From Pseudomonadota bacterium (GTDB taxonomy: Bacteria; Pseudomonadota; Gammaproteobacteria; Xanthomonadales; Xanthomonadaceae): 6,252 bases of DNA. Positions 1 through 5,141 of the stretch are shown piece after piece (the stretch's first letter is position 1; each line of letters opens with the position of its first letter). The notes beneath the pieces are model-generated. The model was not told the DNA's origin and made no database searches. It saw nothing but the letters and a program-made list of their open reading frames with translations. A program made the translations under genes and the position numbers. The DNA lies in assembly GCA_023388955.1 (NCBI GenBank), contig JAEWFH010000033.1, positions 1-6,252 of the forward strand, read 5' to 3'.

Positions 1-684
1 GGCGCCGAGGTGCCGGAGAGCTTCTACACCGACCCGCTGATGTACCAGGCCACCAGCGCCGGCTTCCACGGCCCGCGCGACCCGGTGGTGGTGCCCAGCG
101 AGGAGCACGGCATCGACCTGGAGGCCGAGCTGGTCGTCATCACCGACGACGTGCCGCTAGGTGCCACGCCGGAGCAGACCGCCGGCCACATCAAGCTGGT
201 CGGGCTGGTCAACGATGTCAGCCTGCGTGGCCTGATCCCCGGTGAACTGGCCAAGGGCTTCGGCTTCCTGCAGTCCAAGCCGCGCTCCGCGCTCAGCCCG
301 GTATTCGTGACCCCCGACGAACTGGGCGGGGCCTGGCGCGACAGCAAGCTGCACCGGCCGATGCTGACCCACGTCAACGGCAAGTGGTTCGGCGCGCCGG
401 AGGCGGGCGTGGACATGCAGTTCAACTTCGCCCAGCTGGTCGCCCACGCCGCGCGCACTCGGCCGCTGTCGGCCGGCACCATCGTTGGCTCCGGCACCAT
501 CGCCAACGAGGATACCAGCCTGGGCGCCTCCTGCTTTGCCGAGCAGCGCACCGTCGAGACCCTGCGCGACGGCAAGCCGTCGACCCCGTTCATGCGCTTC
601 GGTGACACCGTGCGCATCGAGATGCTGGACGCCGATGGCAACAGCATCTTCGGCGCGATCGAGCAGGAGATCCGGAAGGCCTGA
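1..684 (+). CDS. Fumarylacetoacetate hydrolase family protein (C-terminal part, 5' end outside window)
   Basis: The reading frame is open from base 1, so this is a partial gene: 227 residues to the TGA at 682-684. I recall xanthomonad homologues of about 330 residues, so roughly 100 N-terminal residues lie upstream; the GTG at 10 is not a believable start. The family hydrolyses carbon-carbon bonds of beta-diketo acids. Fumarylacetoacetase itself yields fumarate and acetoacetate in the cytosol, the last step of tyrosine and homogentisate catabolism. Counting from the first codon, E41 and E43 (DLEAEL) look like metal ligands, with D72 in LVNDVSLRG as the next ligand, and a GFGFLQSKP segment at 86-94 matches the substrate-binding loop. 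The C-terminus holds RPLSAGTIVGSGT and FGDTVRIEM, both typical of the FAH fold. The isomerase gene for the preceding step follows 199 bases later on the same strand, which supports a true fumarylacetoacetase. A related hydratase or decarboxylase of the same fold cannot be excluded. Confidence 0.9.
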   Translation, partial: GAEVPESFYTDPLMYQATSAGFHGPRDPVVVPSEEHGIDLEAELVVITDDVPLGATPEQTAGHIKLVGLVNDVSLRGLIPGELAKGFGFLQSKPRSALSPVFVTPDELGGAWRDSKLHRPMLTHVNGKWFGAPEAGVDMQFNFAQLVAHAARTRPLSAGTIVGSGTIANEDTSLGASCFAEQRTVETLRDGKPSTPFMRFGDTVRIEMLDADGNSIFGAIEQEIRKA

Positions 685-883
685 TCGACCCTCCCCGTCG
701 TTCCCGCGAACGAGGGAACCCATTGACCCCGTCGTTCCCGCGCACACGGGAGCCCATTGACCCCGTCGTTCCCGCGTACGCGGGAACCCATGGACGTCCC
801 TGGATCCCCGCGTACGCGGGGATGACGAAACGGGCGTTCGGCACCCTCGGACGAAAGCACCGATGACCCAGGAAAGGTCCACC
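685..883. repeat. Intergenic repeat block, family A: 34-bp tandem copies plus an inverted pair
   Basis: Three direct copies of a palindromic unit (GTCGTTCCCGCG-NNCGNGGGARCCC) start at 697, 731 and 765, an exact 34-bp period. The third is joined through CATGGACGTCCCTG to an inverted partner, so 765-827 is a composite element with two hairpins facing each other. The palindromes can fold in RNA, so they could stabilise or reduce read-through from the FAH gene into maiA. Reading frames that cross this block encode only low-complexity translations of the repeat and are not genes. After 827 there is only about 56 bases of ordinary sequence before the maiA start. Confidence 0.85.
870..877 (+). promoter_or_regulatory. 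Ribosome binding site deciding the maiA start
   Basis: AGGAAAGG ends 6 bases before the ATG at 884. The in-frame ATG at 863, seven codons earlier, has only a weak GAAAG upstream, so 884 is preferred. The protein from 884 begins MADRLQLHSYWRSS, with the length before the catalytic serines usual for the family. Confidence 0.6.
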
Positions 884-1549
884 ATGGCCGACCGGCTCCA
901 GCTCCACTCCTACTGGCGCTCCAGCGCCGCCTACCGCGTGCGCATCGGGCTCAACCTCAAGGGGCTGGAATACGGGACCGTACCCGTGCACCTGGTGCGC
1001 GATGGCGGCGAGCAGCACACCGCGGACTACCACGCGCTCAACCCGCAGGAGCTGGTGCCGGTGCTGCTGCACGGGGAGCGGGTGTTGCGCCAGTCGCTGG
1101 CGATCCTGGAGTACCTGGACGAGACCTGGCCGCAGCATCCGCTGCTGCCCGGTGGCAGTCGCGAGCGGGCCCGGGCGCGGGCGCTGGCGCAGACCGTCGC
1201 CTGCGAGATCCACCCGCTCAACAACCTGCGGGTGTTGCAGTACTTCGAGAACACCTGGCACGTCCCCCAACCAGAGCGCGAGGGCTGGGTCCAGCACTGG
1301 ATCGGCGACGGCTTCGCGGCACTGGAAGAGATGCTGGCCGGCCACGTGGGCACGGGCGTGTTCTGCGTCGGCGACACGCCCGGCATCGCAGACTGCTGCC
1401 TGGTACCGCAGATCTACAACGCCCGCCGCTTCGGCGTGGACATGGCGCCGTACCCGACCATTCGCCGGATCGAGGCCGCCTGCCTGGCCCTGCCGGCCTT
1501 CGACGCCGCCAGGCCGGAAAACCAGCCCGACGCCCCGCAGGCGCCCTGA
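884..1549 (+). CDS. maiA: Maleylacetoacetate isomerase (zeta-class glutathione transferase)
   Basis: The 221-residue protein isomerises 4-maleylacetoacetate to 4-fumarylacetoacetate with glutathione as cofactor, in the cytosol, one step before the hydrolase encoded just upstream. The zeta-class signature lies at the N-terminus: SSAAYRVRIGLNLKG, with the catalytic serine pair at residues 13-14. The next residue is alanine where animal enzymes have cysteine (SSC); I recall this as common in bacterial forms. The thioredoxin-like domain continues with NPQELVP (53-59) and RQSLAILEYLDE (69-80), which includes the Q-S pair that holds the gamma-glutamyl group. The helical C-terminal domain carries the characteristic HPLNNLRVLQY (110-120) and VGDTPGIADCCLVPQIYNARRFG (162-184). 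Length matches the family (about 210-220). The two genes probably share one catabolic unit, but the 199-base repeat-filled gap leaves transcription from a separate promoter possible. Confidence 0.93.
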   Translation: MADRLQLHSYWRSSAAYRVRIGLNLKGLEYGTVPVHLVRDGGEQHTADYHALNPQELVPVLLHGERVLRQSLAILEYLDETWPQHPLLPGGSRERARARALAQTVACEIHPLNNLRVLQYFENTWHVPQPEREGWVQHWIGDGFAALEEMLAGHVGTGVFCVGDTPGIADCCLVPQIYNARRFGVDMAPYPTIRRIEAACLALPAFDAARPENQPDAPQAP

Positions 1550-1620
1550 GCCGTCATCCCCGCGTACGCGGGGATCCAGGGACGTCCTTGGGTTCCCGCG
1601 TGCGCGGGAACGACGGGGCC
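1550..1620. repeat. Family A composite element, copy 1 of a 71-bp perfect repeat
   Basis: The element begins at the last maiA-adjacent bases. It holds a perfect 20-base palindrome at 1556-1575 (ATCCCCGCGTACGCGGGGAT), a centre of CCAGGGACGTCCTTGGG, and an inverted partner at 1592-1611 with stems GTTCCCGCG and CGCGGGAAC. All 71 bases recur without change at 1654-1724. A GGGAACGACGGG half-unit follows at 1627-1638. Lying between convergent genes, the hairpins could act as a two-way transcription stop. Confidence 0.9.
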
Positions 1621-1653
1621 GGGCGCGGGAACGACGGGCTGGACCACATCACA

Positions 1654-1763
1654 GCCGTCATCCCCGCGTACGCGGGGATCCAGGGACGTCCTTGGGTTCC
1701 CGCGTGCGCGGGAACGACGGGGCCTGGCACGGGAACGACGGGGCCTGGCGCGGGAACGACGGG
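1654..1763. repeat. Family A composite element, copy 2, with a 21-bp half-unit tail
   Basis: Bases 1654-1724 repeat 1550-1620 exactly, 104 bases away. The tail then repeats GGGAACGACGGGGCCTGGC-like half-units starting at 1710, 1731 and 1752, a 21-bp period. The last half-unit runs into GGGTTAACCC (1761-1770), which contains the stop codon of the minus-strand ATPase gene. Only one arm of the palindrome is present in each tail unit. Confidence 0.85.
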
Positions 1764-2873
1764 TTAACCCTCGGGGTGGAACACATCCCCGTACGGATCG
1801 TGCTCGGCGCCGGCGCCCTCCGACAGGCGGAACTTCAGCGCCAGGCCATCGCGGGAGTCGGCCGCGCGCAGCGCCTCGTCCTGGTCGATCCTGCCTTCCT
1901 TCGCCAGCCGGAACAGGCACTGGTCGAAGGTTTCCATGCCTTCCTCCAGCGACTCCTCCATCGCGTGCTTGATCTCGTGCACTTGGCCGCGGCGCATCAG
2001 GTCGCGGATGTGCGGGGTGTTGATCAGCACCTCGGTGGCGGGCACCCGGCGGCCGTCGGTGCCGACCACCAGGCGCTGGCTGACCACCGCGCGCAGGTTC
2101 AGCGCCAGGTTCATCAGCACGTTGCGGTGCGCGGCCTCGGGGAAGAAGTTGAGGATGCGCTCGATGGTCTGGTCGGCGTTGTTGGAGTGCAGCGTGGCCA
2201 GGCACAGGTGGCCGGTCTCGGCGAAGCTGATCGCGGCCTCCATGGTGGTCTGGTCCAGGATCTCGCCGATCAGGATGACGTCCGGCGCCTCGCGCATCGC
2301 GTTCTTGAGCGCGTTGTGGAAGGCGTGGGTGTCCAGCCCGACCTCGCGCTGGTTGACGATGGAGCGGCGGTGCCGGTGCAGGTACTCGATCGGGTCCTCG
2401 ATGGTGAGGATGTGCCCGGCCACGTTGGCGTTGCGGTGGTCGATCATCGACGCCAGCGTGGTCGACTTGCCCGAGCCGGTGGAGCCGACGATCAGCACCA
2501 GCCCGCGCGGGGCCATGATGATGTCCTTGAGCACCTGCGGTAGCTGCAACTCCTCGATCGAGGGGATCACGCTGCGGATCGCGCGGATCACCATCGCCAC
2601 CTCGCCGCGCTGCTTGAACACGTTGATGCGGAAGCGGCCGGTCTCCGGCAGCGCGTAGGCGGTGTTGAGCTCCAGGTCGCGCTCGAAGATCGGCACCTGG
2701 CCCTCGTCCATCAGCGAGTAGGCGATCTTCTTGACCATGCCCGGGGGCAGGCCGGTGTTGCCGAGCGGATGCAGGCGGCCTTCGATCTTGATGTACACAG
2801 GCGCGCCGGTGGTCAGGAACATGTCCGACGCGTTCTTTTCCACCATCAGCTTCAGGAAATAGCCGATGTCCAT
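1764..2873 (-). CDS. PilT/PilU-family type IV pilus retraction ATPase (PilU-like)
   Basis: The 369-residue cytoplasmic hexameric ATPase should power or assist retraction of type IV pili at the inner-membrane pilus base. The start is the ATG at 2873, giving MDIGYFLKLMVEKNASD, the usual PilU-type opening; a TTG eight codons earlier is in frame but less likely. An N-terminal PAS-like domain (about 1-100) is followed by a RecA-like domain with Walker A GSTGSGKST (130-138), Asp box TIEDPIEYLH (157-166), Walker B region DVILIGEILD (198-207) and His box AETGHLCLATLHSNNA (218-233). In the Walker B region the usual GE-x-R-D arginine is leucine (GEILDQTT). The C-terminus lacks the AIRNLIRE-type retraction motif of PilT, as is normal for PilU. 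No pilT lies beside it: the upstream neighbour is a divergent lipoprotein gene. It is therefore probably a paralogue outside a pilTU operon, and I withhold the symbol pilU. Confidence 0.88.
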   Translation of the reverse strand: MDIGYFLKLMVEKNASDMFLTTGAPVYIKIEGRLHPLGNTGLPPGMVKKIAYSLMDEGQVPIFERDLELNTAYALPETGRFRINVFKQRGEVAMVIRAIRSVIPSIEELQLPQVLKDIIMAPRGLVLIVGSTGSGKSTTLASMIDHRNANVAGHILTIEDPIEYLHRHRRSIVNQREVGLDTHAFHNALKNAMREAPDVILIGEILDQTTMEAAISFAETGHLCLATLHSNNADQTIERILNFFPEAAHRNVLMNLALNLRAVVSQRLVVGTDGRRVPATEVLINTPHIRDLMRRGQVHEIKHAMEESLEEGMETFDQCLFRLAKEGRIDQDEALRAADSRDGLALKFRLSEGAGAEHDPYGDVFHPEG

Positions 2874-2985
2874 CGATTCGCCCCCGGTGATCAGCAAGTA
2901 GGGAAGCAGTATCCCGCCGTATCGTTGCGGTACAGCGGTGGCTTGCCCAGAATGCCGACAACACTACACGCGAGCCGGCTCCCCA
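2874..2985. promoter_or_regulatory. Divergent promoter region between ATPase and lipoprotein genes
   Basis: These 112 bases hold both upstream regions and no repeat element. On the plus strand TTGCCC (2943-2948) and TACACG (2965-2970), 16 bases apart, form a weak sigma-70-like pair for the lipoprotein operon. On the minus strand a purine run GGGGGCGA lies just before the ATPase ATG as a poor Shine-Dalgarno, and I see no clear -35/-10 pair. The assignment rests mostly on the divergent layout. Confidence 0.35.
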
Positions 2986-3366
2986 ATGATGCCCAGCTTC
3001 TCACATCTCCACCGCCTGCTGGCGGGCACAGTTCTCGCTTGCGCACTTGCCGCCTGCGCCACCCTGCCGCCGCCGACCAGCGAACTCAACGCCGCCCAGC
3101 AGGCCGTCGTGCGCGCCACCGGTGCCGATGCCGACCAGTACGCCCGCGACCAGATCCAACTGGCACGCCAGGGGCTGTCGCGCGCCCAGGCCGCGATGGC
3201 CAACGGCGACAACGACAACGCCCGTGCCTTCGCCCTGGCCGCCAGCGCCGACGCCGACCTGGCCCGCGCCCTCAGCCTGGAGGCACTGGCCACCTCCCAG
3301 GTCGCGCAGCGCCGTGCCGAGGTACAGCGCCTGCAGCGCCAGCTGCAGCCGGAGGCCCGCCGATGA
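2986..3366 (+). CDS. DUF4398 domain lipoprotein
   Basis: The 126-residue protein begins with a lipoprotein signal: R10 followed by a hydrophobic stretch, then the lipobox LAAC with the lipidated cysteine at residue 24. The residue after the cysteine is alanine, so sorting to the outer membrane is expected. Residues 33-107 match the DUF4398 pattern of two alanine-rich helices, including YARDQIQLARQGLSRAQAAM and NDNARAFALAASADADLA. The tail (108-126) is charged and coiled-coil-like (QRRAEVQRLQRQLQ). The molecular function of DUF4398 is unknown; members are often found with OmpA-like or other envelope proteins. The start is the ATG at 2986 (2989 also possible); the upstream GTG at 2938 would bury the signal peptide. 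The stop overlaps the next start (ATGA), so the two genes are surely co-translated. Confidence 0.82.
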   Translation: MMPSFSHLHRLLAGTVLACALAACATLPPPTSELNAAQQAVVRATGADADQYARDQIQLARQGLSRAQAAMANGDNDNARAFALAASADADLARALSLEALATSQVAQRRAEVQRLQRQLQPEARR

Positions 3367-3950
3367 ACACCTCCCGCCCCCTGCTCGCCGCCGCCGTGCT
3401 GGCCCTGGCCATCGCCGCGCCCGCCCAGGCCGAGGATCGCGAAGACGCGCTCGCCGGCCTGCGCGCCGAACTGGTCCAGCTCGACGCCGACACCGAGCTC
3501 GGCAGCCTGGCCGCGTATGAACGCCTGCAGGCCCGCCACGCCATCGATGCCGCGGCCCAGGCCCGCTCCAGCAATTTCGAAGGCGCCCGCTACGTCGCCG
3601 AGCGCCGCGTGCAGATCGCCCAGGTCGCCGCCCGCACCGAGGCCCTGCAGCGCGAGTCCGACCGCCTCGACCGCGAGCGCAGCGAACTGATCGTCGAAGC
3701 CAGCCGCCGCGACGCCGCCGCCGCCCGCGCCGAAGCCGAGCGCCTGCGCATCCAGGCCCAGATCCAGGCCGAGGAAGCCGCCCGCCTGCGCGCCCGGACC
3801 ATGACCGACGCCGAGATGATGGCCGACGTCGAAAAGGCCCTGGAAGGCGTCGCCGACGCCCAGGCCGCCAAATTGCGCGAGGCCCGTCAGCGCGAAGCCG
3901 AGTTGAAGCGGCTGGAAGAAGAGCTGATGCGCGAGGCAGAGGGCGACTGA
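3363..3950 (+). CDS. Secreted coiled-coil protein, DUF4398-like, no OmpA domain
   Basis: The 195-residue protein carries a Sec signal peptide (RPLLAAAVLALAIAAPAQA) with likely cleavage after A23, placing it in the periplasm. Residues 45-90 have the Ala/Arg helix pattern of DUF4398 (AAYERLQARHAIDAAAQARSS, then ARYVAERRVQIAQVAAR). Residues 90-195 are almost continuous charged helix rich in R, E and A, a probable coiled coil. The start is fixed by GGAGG at 3351-3355, seven bases before the ATG, and by the ATGA overlap with the lipoprotein gene. In related bacteria I recall the second gene of this pair ending in an OmpA-like peptidoglycan-binding domain; here the frame stops at EEELMREAEGD, and I saw no OmpA remnant in the forward frames downstream. 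It may be a natural short form acting as a periplasmic partner of the lipoprotein. Function unknown. Confidence 0.78.
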   Translation: MNTSRPLLAAAVLALAIAAPAQAEDREDALAGLRAELVQLDADTELGSLAAYERLQARHAIDAAAQARSSNFEGARYVAERRVQIAQVAARTEALQRESDRLDRERSELIVEASRRDAAAARAEAERLRIQAQIQAEEAARLRARTMTDAEMMADVEKALEGVADAQAAKLREARQREAELKRLEEELMREAEGD

Positions 3951-4426
3951 GCGCGCCAGGCTGTTCCCCCCTCCCGCTTGCGGAAGCCCCCGCCTTTCCC
4001 CCTCGCCCGCTTGCGGGAGAGGGCCGGGGTGAGGGCAGATGGCAAGTCCAGCCTGTGATCCTGACTGGCTTGGGAACTGCCCTCATCCGCCCCCGGATCA
4101 AGTCGGGGGCAGGCTCTTCGGGCACCCCCGCTTTCGCGGGGGCAGGCTCTCCTCCCGCAAGCGGGAGAAGGGAAAAGCCCGGGTGTCTGAACACCACGCG
4201 AGGCCTCACATCCCTGACTGCGCGACCGGTCTTGCCGCCCCCGCGGGGCCGGAGTAGGGTCGGTCATCCAGGCGTGCATCCCGCCCGCCTGGTGGGCCAG
4301 GCCGATGACGCGAGTGTTCGACTCCACCATCCCGCCCCTTGGGCACCCCGCAGCGCGCTTTGCCGGCGCCTGCCCCCGTGATGGTGAGCCCATCCCCGCC
4401 GCCGCCCGACCCGTGACCCACCCCGT

Positions 4427-4450
4427 ACGCCCCGGCCCCGGCCGGGGCGT
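4427..4450 (+). promoter_or_regulatory. Strong hairpin in the leader of the YdcH gene
   Basis: ACGCCCCGGC (4427-4436) pairs perfectly with GCCGGGGCGT (4441-4450) around a CCCG loop, giving a 10-bp stem of nine G-C pairs and one A-T pair. It is followed by CGTGTTTCAG and, 17 bases after the stem, by the Shine-Dalgarno of the next gene. It could end upstream transcripts, act as a leader attenuator, or protect the 5' end of the mRNA. The following run has only three T residues in a row, so it is a poor classical terminator. Confidence 0.5.
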
Positions 4451-4466
4451 CGTGTTTCAGTCACCC

Positions 4467-4472
4467 AGGAGG
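4467..4472 (+). promoter_or_regulatory. Shine-Dalgarno AGGAGG deciding the YdcH start
   Basis: AGGAGG stands six bases before the ATG at 4479. An overlapping ATG at 4475 is in another frame and too close to the site, so 4479 is the start. Confidence 0.75.
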
Positions 4473-4478
4473 CCATGC

Positions 4479-4697
4479 ATGTTCGAAGACCAGTCGCAGC
4501 AGGACGTCGAGTCCCTGATGAGCGAAGACCGGGAGTTCCGGCAGCTCTACCAGCACCACAAGAAACTGGACAAGAAGGTCGCAGACGCCGAACTGGGGGT
4601 CCTGCCCATGGACCCCGACACGGTCACGCAGTGGAAGCGTGAAAAGCTGGCCGCCAAGGACCAGCTGCAACGCATGTACGACGCCCGAACGCACTGA
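4479..4697 (+). CDS. YdcH/DUF465 family small protein
   Basis: The 72-residue protein is all-helical and charged, with no signal peptide or membrane segment. It fits the DUF465/YdcH family: a helix ending in DREFRQLYQHHKKLDKKVADAE (about 16-37), a short turn (LGVLPMDPD), and a second helix with the family hallmark KREKLAAKDQL (about 51-61). Family length is about 65-80 residues, so this is full length. Such proteins form antiparallel helical hairpins, and their biological role is not established. The start is set by AGGAGG six bases upstream. An open frame continues upstream to about 4305, but this stretch is proline- and arginine-rich leader sequence, not protein. The gene appears monocistronic: a leader hairpin precedes it and a strong terminator follows. 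Confidence 0.88.
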   Translation: MFEDQSQQDVESLMSEDREFRQLYQHHKKLDKKVADAELGVLPMDPDTVTQWKREKLAAKDQLQRMYDARTH

Positions 4698-4714
4698 TCA
4701 CGCGTAACCGCACG

Positions 4715-4771
4715 CGGGCGGTGGCGGTCCCTTTCCTCGTCAGGGGGGTGCCACCGCCCGTTTGCTCTTGT
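4715..4771 (+). terminator. Rho-independent terminator after the YdcH gene
   Basis: CGGGCGGTGGC (4715-4725) pairs perfectly over 11 bp with GCCACCGCCCG (4750-4760). Inside the loop CCCT (4729-4732) can pair with AGGG (4742-4745). TTTGCTCTTGT follows directly. It starts 18 bases past the stop codon. Confidence 0.8.
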
Positions 4772-4773
4772 CC

Positions 4774-4841
4774 GTCATTCCCGCCCCTCCCGTCGTTCCC
4801 GTTCCCGCACCCCCCCGTCGTTCCCGCGCACGCGGGAACCC
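4774..4841. repeat. Family A repeat: two broken half-units and one full unit
   Basis: Half-units GTCATTCCCGC (4774-4784) and GTCGTTCCCG (4792-4801) precede a full palindromic unit at 4817-4841 (GTCGTTCCCGCGCACGCGGG then AACCC), followed by AAGGACG. It lies just downstream of the ParE-like gene on the minus strand, where its hairpin could serve as that operon's terminator. The same unit with AAGGAC recurs in the same orientation at 5648. Confidence 0.8.
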
Positions 4842-4862
4842 AAGGACGCTGGCCCTCTTGCT

Positions 4863-5141
4863 CTAGGGCCGCCAGTCCGATCTGCTTGGAGCCAAGTCCA
4901 ACACCAGCGCATCACCGGTTACCGGATCCCGGTCGTACAAGATCACGACCCGGTAGCGCTGTACCGGTACGAAGTGCGTGCCGTCGGGCAGCCGCTGGTA
5001 CGTTGCGAGTTCGTCGAGTGTGTCCACCAACTTCCCGATCGCATCGTCCTGCCTGACTGCTGCCTGCGGATTCCGGGTTTCCAACTCGAGGAAAAGCGGT
5101 ACGCGTCTGTCAGCTGCTTGTTGCGACCAGACAACCGCCAT
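4863..5141 (-). CDS. RelE/ParE-family toxin-like protein
   Basis: The 92-residue protein resembles ParE-type toxins, whose known members block DNA gyrase, while RelE members cut mRNA on the ribosome. Visible signs are the opening VVWSQQAADR with the conserved tryptophan at residue 5, the helix-pair pattern with NPQAAVRQDDAIGKLVDTL (24-42), the strands FVPVQRYRVVILYDRD (57-72) and ALVLDLAP (78-85), and the terminal RSDW (87-90), which corresponds to the R-x-W end of ParE relatives. Length is normal for the family. Its ATG shares one base with the stop of the upstream gene (TGATG), and no separate Shine-Dalgarno is visible, so translation is coupled to the antitoxin candidate. The GTR-E motif before the last strands is replaced by DGTHFVPV, so the match is divergent and activity is uncertain. 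ParE-like is more likely than RelE-like from context. Confidence 0.72.
   Translation of the reverse strand: MAVVWSQQAADRRVPLFLELETRNPQAAVRQDDAIGKLVDTLDELATYQRLPDGTHFVPVQRYRVVILYDRDPVTGDALVLDLAPSRSDWRP

Larger units (their letters stand above)
3951..4478. repeat. Gene-free gap: cluster of hairpin repeats (family B and others), then GC-rich leader
   Basis: The first half is a mosaic of short palindromes. Family B (CTCCCGC-WW-GCGGGAG) occurs at 3971-3986 (imperfect), 4006-4017 with flanking CCCTC/GAGAGGG, and 4152-4167 (perfect 7-bp arms). Two other hairpins are at 4089-4110 (GCCCCCG/CGGGGGC) and 4125-4142 (CCCCCGC-TTTC-GCGGGGG), both followed by CAGGCTCT. A small stem lies at 4182-4195. From about 4200 to 4426 the sequence is GC-rich without a gene I can support. 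Open frames here, on both strands, have no ribosome binding site, family match or sensible composition. Confidence 0.7.

Noticed and set aside
685..827. A CRISPR-like array, because palindromic units recur every 34 bases
   Set aside because: There are only three copies, the units are imperfect, the sequence between them is near-identical instead of unique, and no cas gene is visible. It fits tandem REP-like elements.
24..885. Long minus-strand open frames opposite the FAH gene
   Set aside because: They are antisense shadows in high-GC DNA. They have no ribosome binding site or family pattern and run into repeat translations such as VRGNDG.
1002..2543. A 513-codon plus-strand open frame across maiA, the repeats and the ATPase gene
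   Set aside because: It is read out of frame with maiA and antisense to the ATPase, with repeat-derived sequence in the middle. Both real genes have clear motifs.
2929..2942. A sigma-54 promoter (GG-N10-GC) before the lipoprotein gene
   Set aside because: The spacing fits, but the surrounding bases do not match TGGCAC and TTGC; CGG replaces TGG and TGGC replaces TTGC.
3951..4180. The hairpins after the coiled-coil gene as its rho-independent terminator
   Set aside because: None is followed by a T run, and they belong to repeat families. They may still affect transcript ends, but no classical terminator is seen.
4276..4335. A tRNA or tRNA fragment, suggested by GTGTTCGACTCCACCA on the plus strand
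   Set aside because: A five-base T stem around TTCGACT does not pair, and no anticodon or acceptor stem can be drawn. A decayed remnant cannot be shown.
3887..4393. A minus-strand frame beginning near MVESNTRVIGLAHQAGG
   Set aside because: The frame is open only because of GC content, passes through the family B hairpins and the antisense of the coiled-coil gene, and matches no family I know.
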